NCBI GenBank assembly: GCA_036274675.1 | Contig: DASUFE010000040.1 | Coordinates: forward strand, 9,364-73,363 | Source of the DNA: DASUFE01 sp036274675 | GTDB taxonomy: Bacteria > Pseudomonadota > Gammaproteobacteria > HTCC5015 | Length of the DNA: 64,000 bases | Reading direction: 5' to 3' | In this document: piece after piece, positions 62,001-64,000 of the stretch | How positions within the stretch are numbered: the first letter of the stretch is position 1 | Layout of the letters: each line of letters starts with the position of its first letter | Notes under the pieces: model-generated | The model's database searches: none | What the model was told of the DNA's origin: nothing | Seen by the model: only the letters and a program-made list of their open reading frames with translations | Made by a program: the position numbers and the translations under genes

Positions 62001-64000
62001 GAAGCCTCGGCATCGGGGGCGGCCGTCAGACCGCCGGGAATTTCGGGCACCCAATAGGTGAACGCATCGGTATACACTCCGCACGCGAGGTTGTTGCAGG
62101 CACGTAGCTTATATTGGTAATTCACTCCCGGTATGGCGCCGGCAACCGCTTCGCTTAACAGCACACCGTCCTGGTTGGGCACAGCCGCCCAACTCTGGCC
62201 GCCGTTGGTGGATTGCATCAGCTCATAACTGTTGACGTTGCCGGGAGCCGCGACCCAACCCACTGTGAAATTGCGCCCCGCGTTGCTGATATTGCTCATC
62301 GTGATCGCGCCCGGTATGCCGGGGAAACTGATGGCACTGGCGGCGGAATCATTGCACAGAGGAGTCGGACTGTTGGTATTGCAAGCCCGGACCTTGTACT
62401 CATACACAGTGACCGGGTCACGACCGTCGAAGCCTTGACTGGTGGCGTCGTTCTTGTCGACCCAGGGTCCGTCCTGGGCGCCTTTCTTCTCCGTTAATTT
62501 ATAGGTCACCGGGCCGGTGTTGCTGTTGCCGCCACCACCCCAACTTACAATGTAACCATAGGGCGTGACGTTGGAGAAAATAGGAGCCAGGGGAGTCGAG
62601 GGTTGAGCAAAAGCAATCGCGATGCTGGAAGCCGTACTCCACGGGCTGCTGCCGGCATCGGTACTCTTGCGGGCCTGCACACGGTATTGATAAACGTGCC
62701 CCCGGGTGTGAGCTTCGCTGTCTACGCAATTGATGACGGCGGTTTGCGTACCGGTCTGGCAGCTTCCTCCAAGGAGTTGCCACTGTGGAGACGCATCGTT
62801 CATATCGCGTCGCTCCACGTGATATATCAAAATATTTCCCACCGCGACATTAGGTTTATTCCAACTGATATTCACATCGGTTGCGGTATCCGGATTGGGT
62901 TGCGACAAGGTCGGAGCGGCCGGCTGCGCGGGCGGGCACTCCGGCTTGTAAACGTCGCTGGTTGTCCACGCGCTTTTGGGGCTGTACTCGCTGTTTAAAT
63001 AGTAATAAGCCTTTACCCGGAACCGGTAAGCGGCGCCGTCGGCGGTGGGAGTGAGCTGCTTGGAATCCGAGGTATAGTTGGTACTCCAAGTGCTCCAGCT
63101 ACCGCCGTCGACCGACATTTCCAGGTCATAACGTTTACTGGCGGAACTCGAGTAATAACCGCCACCCGGTTCCCAGTTCACCGTCACCGACGGGGGTATT
63201 GAAGGTGGCGTGCCGCAAACGTTCGGCACGAATGCTTCGAAGGTGGCGGGGTTTGGCGCTATTTCCTGCACCAAAACCTGGATCGCCAGGGTGCTGGAAC
63301 AGTATTCCTTGGGCGACGTGTCGCCCTGAAGCTGGGTGACTGTGCAGCCCTCGACATAGTAGGTATGCAAGCCGCTCGTTTGATCGGTGTAGCTCTTGGA
63401 TTTGCTAGTAACTTTCACCGAGTTCACGTAGTAATAGGTCGCCGTGATGGGCCCGTTATAAGTCGCAATGGTCATCGCAGACCACTGCAGGGTGAAAATT
63501 CCGTCGAAATCGATATATTGAATGGTGTTGCTTGAGAAGGTATAGCTGTCGGAATCGGCGGGCGCGCCGTCGCTGCCGAGTCCCGGTACACGGCCGTAAG
63601 TCGAGTTCGACCATGCCGAACAACTGGTGTAACTGCCCACGGTTTTGCAGGCCCTAACCTGATTCTCGTAGTAGGCCGCGCTCAACCCGGGGATTTGAGC
63701 GATCAACGCGGTACCGGAATAAACCGGAGTCGGGCTCCAGCTGCCGCCCATGATGCGCTGTTGTACTTGATAAGAAGTGGCCCCGCTGACCGCATTCCAG
63801 TCGACGCTGATGCTGGTGCCATCCGGGCCCAGCGTAACGCTCAAGCCGGCGTTCGGCACCCCCGGGACAATGGCCACGTCGGTGGTTTTGGTTTCGCTGT
63901 ATGCACTGCAACCGTCCGCATTGCAGGCGCGAATCTGGTAACCGTAACTGCCGCTGGTCTTGCCCGAGAAGCTCTTGCTGGTGGCGCTGGTGTTCTGGAT
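53063..64000 (-). CDS. Giant FN3/SpvB/RHS-repeat protein (5' cut by window edge)
   Basis: More than 3645 residues, still open at the right edge. In order: about fifteen fibronectin III repeats (64000 down to about 59400), nearly all carrying a Y-x-R-V-R-A-C-N type strand with Cys; an SpvB domain (about 59370-58850; GEFAVQPSGAATYSLPI, GHGWSIGGLSGINR); seven FG-GAP/VCBS-like repeats (DINGDGLIDM and variants, about 58500-57350); a TcdB-middle-like segment (DGLGNTTEIKYKALTDKS); YD repeats; an RHS core (YHRDHLGSVIA, YDPELGVFMSADPT, near 54220-53950); and a 270-residue tip with a hydrophobic stretch, a CPQC pair and a Pro-rich end. The tip has no toxin motif I know. Function may be adhesion, intercellular toxin or both. 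Confidence 0.9.
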   Translation of the reverse strand: MQNTSATSKSFSGKTSGSYGYQIRACNADGCSAYSETKTTDVAIVPGVPNAGLSVTLGPDGTSISVDWNAVSGATSYQVQQRIMGGSWSPTPVYSGTALIAQIPGLSAAYYENQVRACKTVGSYTSCSAWSNSTYGRVPGLGSDGAPADSDSYTFSSNTIQYIDFDGIFTLQWSAMTIATYNGPITATYYYVNSVKVTSKSKSYTDQTSGLHTYYVEGCTVTQLQGDTSPKEYCSSTLAIQVLVQEIAPNPATFEAFVPNVCGTPPSIPPSVTVNWEPGGGYYSSSASKRYDLEMSVDGGSWSTWSTNYTSDSKQLTPTADGAAYRFRVKAYYYLNSEYSPKSAWTTSDVYKPECPPAQPAAPTLSQPNPDTATDVNISWNKPNVAVGNILIYHVERRDMNDASPQWQLLGGSCQTGTQTAVINCVDSEAHTRGHVYQYRVQARKSTDAGSSPWSTASSIAIAFAQPSTPLAPIFSNVTPYGYIVSWGGGGNSNTGPVTYKLTEKKGAQDGPWVDKNDATSQGFDGRDPVTVYEYKVRACNTNSPTPLCNDSAASAISFPGIPGAITMSNISNAGRNFTVGWVAAPGNVNSYELMQSTNGGQSWAAVPNQDGVLLSEAVAGAIPGVNYQYKLRACNNLACGVYTDAFTYWVPEIPGGLTAAPDAEASTFRVSWNAIAAAHHYVLEQSTNGTTWESAGETPSPALIINALTNGATYYYRVSSCNELNECSGSGGSLEAYLPYAAPKTPGVLSHNASENNPAAGAFTMHWTAPATINSDIAPISRYLLEYSSNGGSTWQAAPTGGAVPGRINVNNPAPNSAASATLSGLPAGGAYSLRVRACNADACSDNASPYQVYLPRPAPGAPTLVPTVPSTDDQTARRFTVQWTAPATGTVDHYELEASAGLNNGIESWLGVAETPATGYTFTDRDYGQTYRYRVRACSEPQSAAANCSAWVLTGDIRLKYPTPKTPGGIAVSGLDHTTGNYTLNWNGVLGWAPQYRYELQQNTSPAPDNTNWQSLSTTLVDPEHLFTITGYAAGNYRHRIRACNPPPDNDPNIDCSGWSPETTVTLLPTPTAPATLSVDDLDGHSCQFNVGWTPSTGGQGAYHYQVEVQINSGSWTSLAWTTGTSYNLLVHGNDSGDPHVFRVRARTLSNNVYSPWGAWRTGSAVTTSCGYGWSNSQTSVSAPQFNKTGQFSVSMQYIGTWAPGLRIEYEASTNNGNSWSRIGSSNTSSHTATYGSSNARATGYHQHRIGVCDHDIGTGYDPDPNNNCGATINAGGFSTSTVFTTVLRAPSSIGTATISGSPNVIENAYIVSGDQFTLNWTAASSAAPATNKYEIQYKPADQTSPDAWMALAVQTAVGKLITLPELGVAFDYRVRACAYLEEYVNCGGWSQLNYPVKQTMPAPRFPVNTYPADGELVIYDKRVPLQWLPPLNMATTGSGIHHYEISLRSRESSDEDWVGPEVLSTPAPVTGSDSDPPLQQDMVEVEKGGQKEFLIRACGTASSKSCGTALVFAITVVVPPEPPAAPAGLAGQADPDASTGTAFNGALSGEFAVQPSGAATYSLPILVPPGTAGMQPKISLDYSSQGGNGIVGHGWSIGGLSGINRCNKTKAQDGEAHAVDYSANDAYCLDGQRLIEIGTNSYRTEKNDFSRITRMTSGGACGAWFEVKTQVGKTFEYGKTADACILNTQEQAAFQWMLNKVSDLSSNYIAYKYSTTVGSNFLAIDSIEYTGREGSPDTFAAVEFDYENRPDSMNRYQTGIRVSLQQRLATIRTEAGEYRLVYTGDLDPAPGSRLQSVEYCAYGTPNQCMEPLTFTWHTDNPGWSKLPSSWNPPHAFTDPSNSDDLGARLVDLDADGLPDLVYARDGFRMTYRNTGSGWQSWSAATVPSNLKFLGKINIGNEQEPYWVQVDRGLRFADRNGDGKPELLDNSGKTYELTNSGWNEWPGDHEWPYVDGEGHDKGIRFADIDGDWKADLIRGYNSEREIRYGSDGWTQQGASFPGNFVEFFQGDQRTKGSELADINGDGLIDMMRAGFGTYPNPDLNYTVWLNDGYRDWENGEYHLEFFVSTGEYVNHVDPNEPGEIFVGNDIGMRLQDINADGLPDLIRANVQYQYAYLNTGKDWAEPPVHLPDDLQFVHYNGSDNGARFVDINLDGYVDVVNYGKAWLNPAGAVGDAWHRYDNLGLPLNPVQVDYSRLVDINGDGLIDMLSPAGAWSSHTNRYQITGFSDGLGNTTEIKYKALTDKSLGGRSKPIYTRTYSSLDADQKEVMLSMQLVDRVIVNDGIGGKLTTEYAYKGLIVSKDRGMQGFEQVTAYKPDNTVVTTHYETRFPYSGQVSEMEIRYGENGPVLSHSAFEYCYAVTSAQTAGPEAAGFTSVASGASCGTYNDHLRYDESIYVYTRSSTETKNQLSDNLGSIVAAVEIEKANTFGRYGYLTHSTVTTTGDGNTYRTETVHEYNSDVTDAHWKGLVSETTVTETVNGLTDDNSVHTTQYFYTSIGRLQKEVIEPNATSPITQSVAYAYDVFGNRVETTVCEGSVCSADPGIPNASSPGRSTTTIYDAQGRYPITLINALDQTETREYQHPLGLQTKLIGPNGLTTSWAYDPLGRKVSETTPFGTTTTNYRKAVNAGYVLGAKYFVQTNSPASAPSRVYYDGLGRKRRVLGQSMHGEYVAADIEYDRFGRVRHESQPYFVYSTTAGDAYWTEYDYDGLGRAQQTQVPLGDMDDDGVADGMAVSSFHYDGFETRITDAKGRRSLTEVDALGRTVRKVDDLDGKNVSVTYAYDSSDNLVTTTVDGDTATSVSLDYDLRGRKISMDDPDMGHWDYQYNAYGELVWQRDAKLQVTEMTYDKLGRMVERVDDATGAEETSHFVFDTAPGAGIGKLASETGAAGDVKQYSYTARGQVESTEYQINTHGWQQSFVVAQTYDAFGRVQQIHYPEVGGTSQVVENVYSPFGGLWYVLDVSDPADEAVYWIADLVDARGKVIQETLRNQNMINNSTNAATGWLQKVESWDKDLNMIQQTRYAFDAVGNVESRERFRPWIVHPDGSFEAGENEQVIEVFTYDSLDRLLSSTVSRNGVQESSNSYDYDDLGNFIYKDADTTPNQYAYTGCNAGPHAVCAAKGSSFTYDANGNMISSAGAKSRTVEYSAFNKPTQIIENGATVDFVYGADRARVFKQAVKADGSIELTWYVGLGAEGAPFYEQTARIIGGQIKKREHLHFIYAGSHHGGQAFAVHIQEEQEDNNPALPNLILDGGTEYYHRDHLGSVIAITGNKGEVSETRLLSFDPWGKRRNENWSEGGDNQYTPTGVRGNFAYTGHEAVTEVGLIHMNGRVYDPELGVFMSADPTVQMPKFSQSYHRYSYVQNNPLRYNDPSGYSLAKLFQIGLVLAFGPVGGAIAWKASEYIMQRIPPQLANIISNALNIIPGCQMWCSMAFNAVYAMHNGVSDTEILANASRGIIQGVLSMAIVMAAQKVANAVIQPETPVQTEVPADPQGANPFDTARKGGEVAGIEGAPLASDGQSQILSEKTVTLPSEEKVVLTPCPQCPSPGSFKPQESGSVQPALNTDQAKAVFVERPSTPVVDMLGPNGESMEPTFGTSLYQTHTYRVVEGYIESLNNFLIDAGIIKPPPPPPPQPPIGGLRN

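Noticed and set aside
1..64000. tRNA, rRNA or other structural RNA genes
   Set aside because: No T-loop/acceptor pairs with the right geometry or rRNA-like stretches were found by reading; a covariance-model scan would be decisive.

Overview
The window carries about fifty protein genes and no rRNA, tRNA or CRISPR array that I can see. The gene set (darP/yjgA, sprT, trxC, slyD, yajQ, a DUF4156 lipoprotein, a PhoP/PhoQ-like pair, an AlgZ/AlgR-like pair) points to a gammaproteobacterium of moderately high GC. I cannot name the genus. The chromosome here is crowded with intergenic palindromic repeats of at least three families.

Left edge (1-4358): a possible accessory patch with a truncated gene, a four-helix membrane protein, a phospholipase D-like nuclease and an unknown protein, followed by two lipoproteins. 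An 87-bp tandem repeat array (4387-4821) separates this from an outer membrane barrel protein and a periplasmic glutathione peroxidase.

Centre-left (6671-19837): the most unusual block. A two-gene cassette (membrane-anchored alpha-helical protein, then a 1000-residue DUF3857/transglutaminase-like membrane protein) occurs twice in tandem. It is followed by a TraB/GumN-like membrane protein, an M50 metalloprotease with zinc ribbon and tetratricopeptide-like C-terminus, and an M48 lipoprotein metalloprotease. It reads as an envelope proteolysis or peptide-handling system without a familiar name.

Middle (20075-35498): a ZU5-like surface protein, yajQ, small lipoproteins and secreted proteins, darP, an ABC exporter and a MarC-family protein. 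Next is a reverse-strand operon (glycine-zipper protein, PepSY-like protein, response regulator, histidine kinase) that shares a regulatory region with a divergent His-rich secreted protein. That region holds TTCAG/CTGAA direct repeats at exact 11-bp spacing. An M50 rhomboid-independent site-2 protease homologue, an NTF2-like lipoprotein and an SDR oxidoreductase follow.

Right (35704-52611): a reverse-strand catabolic operon (TPP enzyme, enolase-superfamily dehydratase, FAD/Fe-S dehydrogenase) that ends in a sensory rhodopsin transducer-family gene with no rhodopsin nearby; trxC; a lemA operon with three TPM-domain proteins; an ATP-grasp ligase; slyD; sprT; a LytS/LytTR-type two-component system; and an SRPBCC-dienelactone hydrolase fusion.

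Right edge (53063-64000): a reverse-strand giant, more than 3645 residues and still open at the window edge, with about fifteen fibronectin III repeats, an SpvB domain, FG-GAP/VCBS repeats, YD repeats, an RHS core and an unclassified C-terminal tip.
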